A stretch of 64,000 nt of DNA from Tomocerus qinae (taxonomy: Eukaryota > Arthropoda > Collembola > Entomobryomorpha > Tomoceridae). Each line of letters opens with the position of its first letter. The first letter of the stretch is position 1. The stretch spans positions 84,568,001-84,632,000 of the forward strand of contig CM034546.1 of assembly GCA_020055645.1 (NCBI GenBank), written 5' to 3'. Shown piece after piece: positions 23,501 through 34,996 of this stretch. A model generated the notes under the pieces. It saw nothing but the letters and a program-made list of their open reading frames with translations. It was not told the DNA's origin and made no database searches. A program made the position numbers and the translations under genes.

Positions 23501-24944
23501 TGTGATCCTACAAAATCATATGTAATGTCAGTATTTATGATGTCAGGATGGTATTTTTGCATCTATATAAATGCATGTAGTATGCATGTATGCATGGCTG
23601 TATATATGTAGTATATATGTATATGTTAGCGGCAATAAGTGAATTCAGGCATTAGGCCTAATGCCTAAAAATGCCCGGTATTAGACCTACTGCCTAAAAA
23701 TGCCCGCATTAGACCTAAAGACTAGTCTTTAAGCTTAAAGCCTAGGCTTAAGACTAATGCCTGAATTTTGCTCGGCATTAGGCTTAATTCCTGGTCTTAT
23801 TACCTGATTTTTGTGGAAAAGACAGTAAAAAACAAAAACTTAAGTCTAATACACACTTTCGCTGTGTATTCATGTAAAATATAAATGTATAATAAAATAT
23901 GTGCATCTTGGTAGGTAATACTAATATGTACATGTAGAACATGAAAATGATTGAAAAAAATCATCACCAAAGAAATAGAACTCACTTATTTTTATTTTTG
24001 AAAATTTAATTATAAAATCTTGACAGAAGAAGAATGAGGGAAAAAAAGTTCTTAATGAGATCGGGTATAAAGTGTGAACAATGTCAACTAAAGAGAACAA
24101 GAGTTTCCAAATCAATTGTGGTAAACCCAAATGTATAAATGTTTTATGCATTGCCGGGTCGCAATTTAAAAACTGCTATTTTTTCTTAATACATTCCTTC
24201 CACCGTGACCGCTAACGACTAATGTCATAAATCTTCCGTAGCAGAAATATCTATATTGTCCATGCTATATAACAAAGTAGTCACTTCACCAGTAACATGA
24301 TCTTGGAATTCAACAACTTGACATTGAAATAAGTCGAATCTTTGTTTTCTGTAACTAGTCTCACTATTTAATTTCGTCCATATTCGTCTAACTAAAAGAT
24401 TTGGATTTTCGCATGTTACACTTTCTATTTTTTCGTACATATTAGTATTACCTATAAATATATATAAATCAGTTCAGTTCAGTCAGCCGTTGCGAGAAGG
24501 TCCTTAGTGAAGGGCTGTCCCTTATCACTATCGAACTGCAAGTAGGGCCGAGTGACTGTATTAGATTACCTGTCTCATTTCCTGTTATTTATTTATTTAG
24601 TACTGTTAGAATACAAGTTAAGTGAGTAAAAATTGCTAATGTAAGCTTTAATAAAGTACTATCTACGAACTGTGCAACTGGCTGTCTGGACTGGACGGGT
24701 TGAGGGTAACTGTAATATTATTGCAGTTCTGGCCCTCTTATTTTTGGTGTACTCTGACTGTACACAATTACGGTTACCTAATTACCATAATAAAGTTATG
24801 GACCTGCTATTATAGTGAACTCTGTGTTTAGTTATATTAAGGACTTTGTCTTAATCTATTGAACATTTGTGTTGCTATTTTTATGGACTCTTGTGCTAAT
24901 CAAATTGTATTGCTAAAGTGCTAAGTTATTATTATTAATTAACT

Positions 24945-25838
24945 GTGACTAAGAATATTGTTTGTAAAATGCCTCAAGTGAAATGTAGTAATTGTTCGGA
25001 TGATGTAAATGGGGGTGTGTGCTGCGGATATTGTAACAACCCGTTTCATCATAGCTGCGCTTCTGGGTATGTTAAAGACTTAACTAACTATATCTGGATC
25101 TGTGATGACTGCAAGGTATGTAAAGTTTCACTACTCTCCCTTCACAATAGGCTACTTGAACTAGAAAACAAGGTAAAAAATTTAAAAATTGATGAACATG
25201 AGCCTGTTGCTGAACAACTAGATCTTCTAACAAATAATATTAGTTCGAACTCCGAAAAAATTGTTAGACTAGAGCAAAAAATTGAAATTGAAAGCCGTAA
25301 ATACAATCTAATAGTACGAGGTCTAGATTTGTCTCAATGTGATCCAAATTACATACCAATAAATGAATTGTCAGACATTTTGCTAAATATTAACTGTAGT
25401 ATTGGTTATGTAAGAGATGTGCTGGTACTAGTTAGGGGTTTTAATAGCATCATAAAGCTAACATTTACTAGCCTTATAGAGCGTAGAAAAGTTTTATTGT
25501 CAGCGTATAAACTTAAAAATAACTTTATGTATACCAATATTTACATAAACCCTGACTTAACTAAACAGCAAGTCGCTGAAAATAAACTTAAGCGGAATAA
25601 ATTAGTTATCCAAAATCCTAATCTAACTGTACTCAATGTCACTGATAATATCCTACCTACCTGTCCTACCCAAAATATTACTGTACCTAATAACCCTGTT
25701 AATGACCATAATGATAATGGACCATCCACCTCTGCCTCTCTTGTACAAAATAATTCTATTAGAAATGACTCAGGTGTTACCATAAGGAAAAACTCGAACC
25801 ATTTTCGGAAACCAAGTCTAGCCAGTGCACTACGATAG
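24945..25838 (+). CDS. Non-LTR ORF1 protein with PHD-type finger and coiled coil
   Basis: 297 residues if the first codon is taken; a second ATG (24969, MPQVKCSNC) is the likelier start. Residues about 11-60 form a C4HC3 PHD-like finger: CSNC, CCGYC, FHHSC, WICDDC. A coiled coil of about 80 residues follows (LLSLHNRLLELENKVKNLK, KIVRLEQKIEIESRKY), then a region starting YNLIVRGL that resembles the RNA-binding part of ORF1 proteins. The tail is Asn/Thr-rich. ORF1 proteins coat the element RNA and act as chaperones. The stop TAG lies inside the beginning of ORF2, which reads in another frame. Confidence 0.82.
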   Translation: MTKNIVCKMPQVKCSNCSDDVNGGVCCGYCNNPFHHSCASGYVKDLTNYIWICDDCKVCKVSLLSLHNRLLELENKVKNLKIDEHEPVAEQLDLLTNNISSNSEKIVRLEQKIEIESRKYNLIVRGLDLSQCDPNYIPINELSDILLNINCSIGYVRDVLVLVRGFNSIIKLTFTSLIERRKVLLSAYKLKNNFMYTNIYINPDLTKQQVAENKLKRNKLVIQNPNLTVLNVTDNILPTCPTQNITVPNNPVNDHNDNGPSTSASLVQNNSIRNDSGVTIRKNSNHFRKPSLASALR

Positions 25839-28693
25839 CACATCTAAATGTTCGTGCACTTAAAAATAAAACTTTTCAACTCTCCTATCATATACATGCA
25901 AACAATATAGATGTGTTATGTGTCACGGAAACATGGTTAAATGAATCTATTACTCCCATTAATGTACCTAGCTATAGGTTCTATCGTAAAGATAGAAATG
26001 TTAGTAACAAAGGAGGAGGAGGTATTGGTATGTATATCCATGATGCACTTAAATTTACAGAATATGTTTTCAAATGCCAGCAAGACTTAGAAACTAATTT
26101 AAATATTGAATATCTTGCTGGAGACATACAATATAAATACTATAAATCTTTTGTGGTACTATGCGTGTACCGTCCCCCTACATACACCTGTGAATCTATA
26201 AATAATGATATTAGTAGTTTGGATACTATGCTTTCTGAACTCTGTGCTCTCAATAAGGCTGTGTACATACATGGAGACTTTAATCTTAATCTTAACTATA
26301 AGCCATACTATAATAAGATAATGTCAACTCTTAATAGCTATAATTTAATGCAATATGTAAAGGTACCCACAAGAAAAGATTCCATACTTGACCTTTTTAT
26401 ATCTAATACTCATGACTCAATTAGTAGTGTTACTGTTAGTGACCCATTAATTTCAGATCATAGCTTAGTTACTGCAACTATAGTATATGTGCATAAGAAA
26501 AAATATCCTAAAAAAGTAATTACTTATCGTAATTACAAAGCTATTGACCTATACAATTTATCTAATAATCTATCAAATACAATCTTTAATAAAAATAATG
26601 TAAACCTTGAGAATAGACTAACCGAATTTATTGATAAAATCTTAAATATCTTTGACGTAAATGCCCCTTATATAAGTAAATCTATAGTTTTATATCCTAA
26701 TAAACTTAAGTTTTCTGAATTAACGCTTGAGACAAAAACTAAACGTGATAAAGCTTATAGATTGTACCGAAAGGAACCTAACAATGTTAATTTAGATAGC
26801 TTTACTAATTTAAAAAAAACTGTTAAAAGACTCATGTCTGCCGATACCAGAAACTATGTAAATCTAGTAATGGAACAGAAAGGCCCTATCAGAGGTATAA
26901 AATCTCTGGTAAATTTAAAACCTAAGAATCAAGTAGAGATACCACTAGATGCTAATAAAATTAACAATTACTTTGTAAGTATAAGTACCCCTAGTTTATC
27001 AAATACGTACCCTACATTTCCTAATAAGCCAACATCCATTGTATTGGAAAGTAATTTTAGAGTTGATATGGTTGATATGACCACACTATTTAAAGCATGG
27101 AAGAAATGTAAAAACAATGAAGGAAAAGATAGTGACTGTCTAGGCATATCAGCGATTATGATACACTATACCATGTTAACTCCTAACATGTATCTAGAAA
27201 TACTAGATATAATTAACCTAAGTTTAAATAGTGGTATTGTACCTGATAATCTGAAGACATCGAGGGTTAGGCCTTCCCCTAAAGTTCCAATCGTACTTGA
27301 ACCGAAGGACCTAAGACCTATTAGCAACCAACCTCTCTTTCTAAAAATTATGGAGAAATGTGTTTATGGTCAGCTAATGGATTATCTAAATACTAATAAT
27401 GTACTATGTAAACAGCAATTTGGTTTTAGAGCTGGACACTCTACCGTACATGCCCAAGTGGCCCTCACAGATTTTATGTACACTAATATAGATAAAGGTC
27501 ATATTTGTTTACTATTATCACTAGATCTAAGCAAAGCTTTTGACAAAATTTCAAGGGAATTATTACTTGAAAAACTATCATGGTATGGTATAGACCCTTT
27601 CTGGTTTGAGTCTTATCTCCATAATAGGGAACAGTATGTAATTGTAGATGATAATAATGTATCTAATATTAAATCTACATATTTAGGAGTCCCTTAAGGA
27701 AGTGTATTAGGCCCTATTTTATTTTCTATATATATTAATGACTTGCCGTTAGCAATTAAAAATAGTATAAGTATCTTATTTGCCGATGACACCACCATAT
27801 CTATTTCTGGCCCTCCAGAAAACATTGCCATGCTACTCAAACTATGTGAACAGGATATGATAAGTATAAATGAATGGATGGTTAAAAATAGAATGGAGCT
27901 TAATGTAAATAAAACTCAATTTATGATTGTAGGTAGACCACACATTGTAAAGGCACTAGGTCCTGTGTGTCTTAAAGTTGAAACTTACACTATTAAAGCG
28001 GTTGACAAAATTAAATGTTTAGGCTTAATTATCGACTCTAAATTAGACTGGACTCATCACATATGTGATGTTAGAAATAGGTGTAACTCAATTCTATGGT
28101 CCTTATATCCCCTTCAACCTTACATGTCAATCCTTAATCGTAAAGCAGCAATGAACTCCTTTATAATGCCCATTGTACAATATATGTCATTGATTTGGGG
28201 TAGCGCACCTCAGTTCAATATAGACTTAATGAACAAACTTATAAGAACTATGGGACGCTTTGTTCTATTTAGAAATAAGTATGACTCAATAGCAAATGAC
28301 ATTTCCACGGATTTAAAATGGTTATTCCCCTCTTATATGTACAAATATGAAGCTATTAAACTATCATACACTGTTTATAATAATATATGCCCTCCATATT
28401 TTGAAAACTATCTTGACTTTAACAATTTAAACACTATATCAACTCGTAGTAATACGTATACTACTCCAGATTATCAAGGCAATACACAAATGTATAAAAG
28501 GTCTTTTATATTTACCGGCTTAGCTCTATGGTTTAATTTACCTGACGATATCACATGTATTGATAATTTTGATAAGTTTAAGGAACAATTAAAGCTGTAT
28601 TTGCTAAAGCAACAAATATTAGAATACTTACCTATAATTGATAGTGAACTAAATTATTCATGTATTGAGGAAGTAGCAATAGGGGTTCGATAA
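25832..28693 (+). pseudogene. Non-LTR ORF2, endonuclease-reverse transcriptase with one nonsense codon
   Basis: A single frame runs from about 25832 (TIAHLNVRALKN) to TAA at 28693, broken only by TAA at 27695-27697. That stop sits where GVPQGS is expected in the RT (here GVP-stop-GSVLGP), so one C-to-T change in a CAA Gln codon explains it. The N-terminal AP-endonuclease shows CVTETWLN, HGDFNLN and SDHSLV. The RT shows DLRPISNQPLF, LLSLDLSKAFDKI (motif A) and LFADDTTI (catalytic FADD). The C-terminus is the usual basic region (FIFTGLALWFNLPDDI). ORF2 has no ATG in its first 25 codons, so translation after ORF1 would need reinitiation or frameshifting. Confidence 0.85.
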
Positions 28694-29094
28694 TATTATA
28701 TTGTATACACTAGTAATACTCTCACATTATACTGTCAACGTTTGTAAGTATTCTGATATTTTAATGACCTCAATGAAGGGTAATATCTGTGCAATAAATA
28801 AATAAATACCTAACAAGATGCACATATTATACATTTATATTTTACATGAATACACAGCGAAAGTGTGTATTAGACTTAAGTTTTTGTTGTTTACTGTCAT
28901 TTCCACCCAAATCAGGCAATAAGACCAGGAATTAAGCCTAATGCCGAGCAAAATTCAGGCATTAGTCTTAATGTCTAGACTTTAAGCTTAAAGCTAGTCT
29001 TTAGGCCTAATGCCGGGCATTTTTAGGCATTAAGCTTAATGCCTCACTTATTGCCGCTAACATATGCATGGCTGTATATGTGCAGTATGTATGA

Positions 29095-29765
29095 ATCCAT
29101 GGATGTATATATCGTCCCTTAAGGATGGAAAAAGCCTCTATCCACTTTCAGATTGGTACAGGAATAAGCCTATATCCATTTTTTGTTTGGCACAGGAAAA
29201 AGCCAAAATCCATTTTTTGTTTGGTACAGGAATAAGCCTAAATCCACTTTTCGTTTGGTGCAGGAAATAGCCTCTATCCTCTTGCAGCATTACGTAAAGT
29301 TGTCGGGGCACAGTAAGAATAAACAAGTTGACTGAATGAAGTATTTACTATTTTTATTGATACTTAAAATATATCATGCTATAATGTACATAAACATTAT
29401 AAAATTTTAGCTAATTACACAATAAGACAAAAACAAAACTTTTAACGACTTAAATTCGGATTTTGATATTGGATAAAACTAAACTGGCTGGAAGGAAGAA
29501 TGAAAGTTCAATATTACCGCCGCCCATATTAAGTATGTATCAATACGCCCCTATAAGCTGCAAGAGGGTAGAGGCTATTTCCTGCACCAAACGAAAAGTG
29601 GATTTAGGCTTATTCCTGTACCAAACAAAAAATGGATTTTGGCTTTTTCCTGTGCCAAACAAAAAATGGATATAGGCTTATTCCTGTACCAATCTGAAAG
29701 TGGATAGAGGCTTTTTCCATCCTTAAGGGACGATATATAGTATACATGTATCCATGGATGTGTAT
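29095..29765. mobile_element. Foldback element with internally repeated arms
   Basis: Arms 29095-29290 and 29566-29765 are inverted copies. Each arm contains four related units of about 34 bp on the pattern GGAATAAGCCTATATCCATT + TTTTGTTTGGCAC. The unique centre (29291-29565) is AT-rich with no gene. Confidence 0.8.
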
Positions 29766-29766
29766 A

Positions 29767-30360
29767 CAGGGTGGCCCAAATTGATGTATACATGAACTTT
29801 GACCTTTAACATCTGAAAGTCTGAAATACGCCGGTATCCAATCTTGCAAAGTAACTAAACGATTGTGATTTGGAATAACTGGAATTAGGATACTATTTGG
29901 AATTAGGCTGGCCATATTAAAGCATTTAGCATTGCCAAATGGCGCAACCGGCGCATATCAATTTTTCAGATGTTACAGAATGGTTTGACACCCATTTCCT
30001 TGGCATATGGATGGGTGAGGGAGGACCACCAAGAATCACCGCGGACTTATCACCTTGTGATTTCGGTCGTTGGGAAGTCGTTGAGGATAAGATTTATGCC
30101 GCAAAGGCGGCAACATCATTGAAACTACGCCAATGCATCGTTACAAAAATGGAAAATAAGTCAAAAGTTTTGTAATAATTCAGGTCGGTCAGTGTTGAAG
30201 CGATAACGCCGGTACCTGGAAATACAGGGACTTCAAATTCAGAAATCTCAATGAACAACGCATGCTCTTTCACATGGTGTGCTTATCATTGTAATACCCC
30301 AAACCGATCGTCAGTTATTAAAGGTCAAAGTTCACGTATACATCATTCTGGGCCACCCTG
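29767..30360. mobile_element. Mariner-like relic with TA target site
   Basis: The ends CAGGGTGGCCCAAATTGATG at 29767 and CATTCTGGGCCACCCTG ending at 30360 are inverted, share about 43 bp, and are flanked by TA, as expected for the mariner group. A plus-strand remnant (29939-30175) retains DLSPCDFGRWEVVEDKIY, corresponding to the end of a mariner-type transposase (usual pattern DLSPCDFFLWG..KD..Y). Just upstream, GGPPRITA matches the usual Pro-rich turn. It is far too short to be active. Confidence 0.78.
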
Positions 30361-30429
30361 TATATACATCTATGCATACATGTATACTATATATATACAT
30401 ACATCCATGGATACATGTAGATAGGTAGA

Positions 30430-31805
30430 TTTATTTATTGCGTTTCCAGCGGGCCGTAGCCGATCACACAAATGTCAGAATTATATATTTTATCTTAAGA
30501 TGCATAAGGACCATAATTAAAGTATAACCAAATTGAGAAAAGCTTAAATTAAAATTAAGTTACAAAATTAACGTGTACTATATTTATAAATTTAACAATT
30601 TCAAATTGACACAATTTAGAGAAAAATTATCTTTATCAAGAACATAACATTAAACAATAGTAGAGGGAGCGGGAGATACTTCAGAGTTACTCATTGATTA
30701 ACCATGATCTTAATCTTAAGGAATTCGAGATGTAATTGTATAAATTAAGAAGTTGTTCTTTAGATCCAATATTGAATAACTCATGATAGTTGTCCCTACA
30801 AAAATTTACATCTCTCCTCTTAAGATGGCAAGATCTAATAGGGTTGTACACTTTGCAATTAAATAAAAAATGGAAGAAATCATCATTTTCTTTGTCAGGA
30901 TTGTAACATACACTGCATAAATTATCCTCGTCCAGAGAATACTTTATGCCGTGAATGACGAAACCTCTAGAATATTTACAGTACTTTCTAGCCCTGGCGA
31001 TCACCCTGATTTTATTTAAAGAGACATTAAAAGTGAGATACTTTTGTAAGCCATTATCCCTAATTAGTTTTTTATAGTACAAAGAATAAATTGAGTCATT
31101 TAGTTTCGCTTCATCTTCTTGCTTACTTACATCTATGGCTCTGAGGCAAATGTCAGTTACCTTATTACCAAGAAAATTAGCCGATTGCAGTTTCCAAACT
31201 TCTCCGAACCCCAATCTCTCTAATTTGGTGCGAACTTTGGTGCACCAATTGAAATGTGAAACTGAATCTCTTTGAGAGGTTACTGGTTCTCCTTCGAGGG
31301 CTACATCTAACTCAAACAGTTTTTTGTAACAAATTTTAGGCAGACGACTGTCGTCCATACAGAGTAATTTGTATAGGTAACCCAGGTTAAGGCTAAGGAC
31401 TTTACATTCTGTATTTACCCTGTTTGTCTCAAGTCTAATAACATAATTAGGTGTACTCGATGGGAGGTGCAAAAGCTTTTTAAAAAACCGAACCTGAATG
31501 GTTTCAATCACGTCTACATAGAATAGGCCTCAGATAAATGCATCATATAATAAAGTTGGCTGGCATATCGAATCAAAAAGTTTACACCTTGCCCCCCAGG
31601 ATTTCATCTTAGAACTGTACAGAGTTTTCCACACTGAGATTATTTTAACATTGGTTTTATGTCTAGCGTGTTCAGCCGCGCTTCTAAAACTGCCAGTATA
31701 TGAGAACATAATACCTAAGTAGCAAAATGTGTTGACTATTTCTAGAGATTCCCCATTGTACTGAAAAATGCAGTTTTGGCTAAATCCTAGTATACCGACG
31801 CTCAA
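30430..31805 (-). pseudogene. Non-LTR ORF2 C-terminal fragment
   Basis: Two frames (31805-31530 and 31511-30687) form the region after the RT core. NTFCYLGIMFSYTGSF is the usual post-RT strand, QPTLLYDAFI follows, and a C-terminal zinc-knuckle-like pattern is visible (CSVCYNPDKENDDFFHFLFNC, split here as CSVC and FHFLFNC). It is 5' truncated at about 31805; the 3' end near 30430 has an ATAAATAAAT tail. It belongs to the same family as the next entry but is clearly diverged. Confidence 0.78.
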
Positions 31806-32059
31806 CGTAATAGACCGATATATAGCTCATTCGAAAGATCTCCTCGAGTACATCACGAATATGGTATTGGTTTTTGGGGGAACCCACCAAATAAGAAAGT
31901 TATGGTCGGTTAAAGTTGAAAATATGAGTATTTCGATGCCTATATTTTTAGAAAACCAAGAGTTAGTTACAAGTTCTTTAGGACATCGTTGGTTTGCTCT
32001 TCATGGTGAATTTACTTGTAACTATGGCAACGTAGCTAATAACAACATGCAGGTTCGGT

Positions 32060-33995
32060 TTTGTAAAATTGTACAATAGCTATAACCCGTTGTACAAGAA
32101 AGGATCTCAGGATCTACCGGAAAACCATCGTCCAATAGCTCTAATGCAAACTGTACTTAAACTCTTCACATCAGTCCTCTCGGCTAGACTTCAAAAATGG
32201 TCCCTTTCTAATAACAAGCTATCCCATTTCCAAGCTGCTTACAAAAAAGGCAGTGGCTGCGAAGATCATATCTTTGCTCTCACAACAGCCATACACATCC
32301 AGCTGAACAAAAAAGCAGGAAAACTTTATCTTTGTTTTGTTGACCTGTCAAATGCTTTCGGAAGCGTCTCACATCAACTGCTGTTTAAAAAATTATACGA
32401 TTACGGATTATCATCAAAATTCGTCGATATGATAAAGGGAATATACAATAACGCCAGAGCTTGTGTGACAACCCAATCCGGGCATACCGACACTTTCCCA
32501 ATCCTTCGCTCCATAGCCCAAGGCGAGACCCTCTCGCCCAACCTGTTTTGCATATTTATAAATGATATTATCAAACGTTTAGAGGAAAGCGATGTAGCTG
32601 GCATCCAAGTCCTCAATCGATCGGAGAAGATACAACTCATTATTCACATATTATTATTTTCGGACGACAAAGTACTACTAGCTACAAGCAAGCTACAACT
32701 ACAAAGGAAAATCAACATCCTCAAAGCTTACCTTTCTGTCAACCTGGGGAAAACAAAAATCCTCGTGGTCTCAAAATTTGGTCGAATTTCTCCCAAAGAT
32801 AAATTCTTTTGGGGCCCTGACAGAATCGACAATACTAAGGAATACACCTTCCTAGGTATAGTTTTCTCCGAATCTGGACTCTTCAACTCCCATACCATTA
32901 CGGCGATTAACAAAGGGAAAATGGCCTGCGGCAACGTTCTCTCAATTGTGTCTAAAGGCAAGATGGCAAATGCCGACGCCAGAGCGAGTCTCTTTGAATC
33001 CATCGCTAACTCTACGGTCCTCTACGGTTCACAAATATGGGGCCTGACACACATAGAAAACCTCGAAAAAGTCCCTCAGTTTTTTAACAAACGAGTCCTT
33101 AAACTACCACTTTCCACCCCTCGGTATTTCACCCGTCTGGAAACCGGAACTACCCATATCAAATTACAAGTAATAAAAAATTTCCTCAACTTTTGGGTAA
33201 GGGTCCTTAAAAAAGAGAATGACTCTCTAGTTAAGACATGCTATTACCACCTACGTAACTTAAAATGTAAAGATATTAGATACAATTGGGCCGCCCAAGC
33301 CAGAAGGTTGTTAGAGGAAGTAGACATGCAACACCTATGGGGTACAGATAACTTAGACGAAATCCTTGTTAGTTATAATATCATAATTACAAAATTCGAA
33401 TCCCTCTTGCAGGAATCGGACCTGAAAAGTGTCTCGGAATCCCGCTTTCACGAACATTATAAAGGCATGAAAACTACCATTGGGAGAGAGGACTATTTAT
33501 CATGTAATTTGCCCAGTTCAATCACATCATTGTTAGCCCAAATCAGACTAAATAGAGACATTGTTTACCTCAGAGGTAAAAGCGTAAAAATGTCACGATG
33601 TAAGTTTTGTAACGAATTGGATATTGACTGGTGGCATGTGTTTTTCACCTGTAAACATAACGATATAGTTAACCTACGATTACAATATAATATTTGTCAA
33701 GGTTTTATCCCCAATGCTAACGAATGTAACTATTTATCTATAATTTTTAATGTTAACACTAAGGATGACTATTTAAAGATTTATTATTTTGCTTCAAGCG
33801 TATTGTCATAAGCTGATTAAAACTAATCTGTAACGCATTTAACCTTATATCACTACTTCTCCACTTTACCTAGTTATTTAAGTTTTTGTAAACCGTAATT
33901 ATATTACTCGTTATTGTAAATAGTGAGCTGTTGAACGGGCGGGACCCATGTTCAAATAATAAATACAATACAATACAATACAATACATACATACT
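32060..33995 (+). pseudogene. 5'-truncated non-LTR element, RT to 3' tail, frame open
   Basis: One frame of 580 codons (to 33811) starts in the middle of ORF2. ENHRPIALMQTVLK opens the RT; FVDLSNAFGSVSHQLL is motif A; GETLSPNLFCIFIND is the PQG-type block; LFSDDKVLLA is motif C, with Ser replacing the usual Ala of FADD. The C-terminal CKFCNELDIDWWHVFFTC is a CCHC knuckle. The 3' UTR ends in (AATAC)n at about 33966-33995. The endonuclease is missing, so this is a dead-on-arrival copy despite the open frame. It lies head to head with the fragment at 30430-31805. Confidence 0.8.
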
Positions 33996-34000
33996 ACATA

Positions 34001-34482
34001 TACAGTATGTATTGAAAGTGGGTATACATAGGAGTTTATGGGTATACATTTAATTTTAGTATCCATAGCACTTTCATTGTTAGTATGCAGTACACAAGTT
34101 CAATTTGCAATTTTTACCAGCCAATTATTATTTCATTGTTCGTCTCTCTTTCCTCCTTTTCTGATGCTAACTGTCTTTCCAGGATAGTGAATTTCTCAGC
34201 CACCTTTCGTAACGACATTGTTGTCCGCATCTTTACAATTTCAATTCGCTCACTTATTGAAAGTTTATCCATATTGAGTTCTTCAGATTGAAATAACGTA
34301 TTATTTATTACGAAAAGAAGGATAGAGAGACGAACAATAAAATAATAAAAGGGAAATCTGGCTGGTAAAAATTCCATATTGAGCTTTTGTACTGTGAACT
34401 AACAATGAAAGTGCTATGGATACTAAACTCCTATATATACCCATAAACTCATATGTATACCCACTTTCAATACATACTGTAT
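34001..34482. mobile_element. Inverted-repeat element with a possible HTH remnant
   Basis: TACAGTATGTATTGAAAGTG at 34001 is inverted at the right end (to 34482). The arms are about 100 bp and share GTATCCATAGCACTTTCATT. The minus-strand centre encodes LSISERIEIVKM followed by MSLRKVAEKF, which resembles a helix-turn-helix of mariner-type transposases, but is too short to be sure. Confidence 0.65.
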
Positions 34483-34569
34483 ACAGCCATGCATACTACA
34501 TGCATTTATATAGATGCAAAAATACCATCCTGACATCATAAATACTGACATTACATATGATTTTGTAGG

Positions 34570-34996
34570 ATCACAGATATATTATTTCGGCTTCGGCTGA
34601 TTTCCACTTCGGCTTCGGTTAATTTCCACGTCGGCGTCGGCTAATTTCTATTCAGCTTCGGCCAAATTTCACTTAGGCTTCGGCTACTTTCCACTTCGGC
34701 GTCGGCTGTGTTCTATTCGGCGTCGGCAGGTATATTTTTACTTCGGCGCCAACAACTTTTCACTTTTGCTTCGGCGTCGGCTATTTTCCATTCGGCGTTG
34801 GCCAATTTCAACCAACTTATGCTATGCTATTTTCCACTTCGGCTTCGGCTATTTTCCTTCGGCTTCGGCACAGATGCTTCGGTGTAGGCGTAGGCTAACT
34901 TCTATTCGGCGTGGGCTAAAATTTTACTTCGGCTTCGGCTATTTTCCACTTCGGCTTGTGCTAATTTCTATTCGGCGTAAGCTAATTTCTAGTACC
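34570..34996 (-). repeat. CCGAAG-type minisatellite, right arm
   Basis: Same array as at 22957-23500 in inverted orientation (TTCGGCTTCGGCTATTTTCC). The same variant units appear in the same order in both arms, so the arms are copies rather than independent amplifications. Confidence 0.85.

Larger units (their letters stand above)
24454..28806 (+). mobile_element. Near full-length non-LTR retrotransposon (Jockey/CR1-like), 4.35 kb
   Basis: It has a 5' UTR of about 0.5 kb, ORF1 (24945-25838), ORF2 (about 25832-28693) and a short 3' UTR ending in an AATA/AAATA repeat near 28793-28806. TACCT occurs at both borders (24449-24453 and 28807-28811). The flank beyond the tail (AACAAGATGCAC) continues the sequence predicted from the other arm of the host foldback (TATTACCT then ACCAAGATGCAC near 23905). 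That gives an independent check on both ends, although the 5-bp duplication is short. Confidence 0.78.
23628..29066. mobile_element. Foldback element split by a non-LTR insertion
   Basis: 23628-23935 and 28812-29066 are inverted copies. They share TTAGCGGCAATAAGTGA, TTAAGTCTAATACACACTTT and GCTGTGTATTCATGTAAAAT. The arms are rich in GCCTAATGCC-type short repeats. The 0.5-kb unique centre (23936-24448) has no recognised gene. The non-LTR element 24454-28806 sits at the inner edge of the right arm. Confidence 0.75.
22957..34996. mobile_element. 12-kb nest bounded by 0.5-0.65 kb inverted arms
   Basis: 22957-23620 is matched in reverse complement by 34488-34996. The outer part of both arms is a CCGAAG-type minisatellite. 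The inner 100 bp is unique sequence (AATGTCAGTATTTATGATGT, GGATGGTATTTTTGCATCTA) conserved almost perfectly between arms. Everything between has been filled by other elements. Long inverted termini built of tandem repeats recall Foldback/Galileo elements of flies, but no transposase of that group was found inside. Alternatively the arms are two separate insertions of one family in opposite orientation. Confidence 0.65.

Noticed and set aside
29064-29915. Frames encoding GKSLYPLSDWYRNKP repeats
   Set aside because: Derived from the 34-bp internal repeats of the foldback at 29095-29765.
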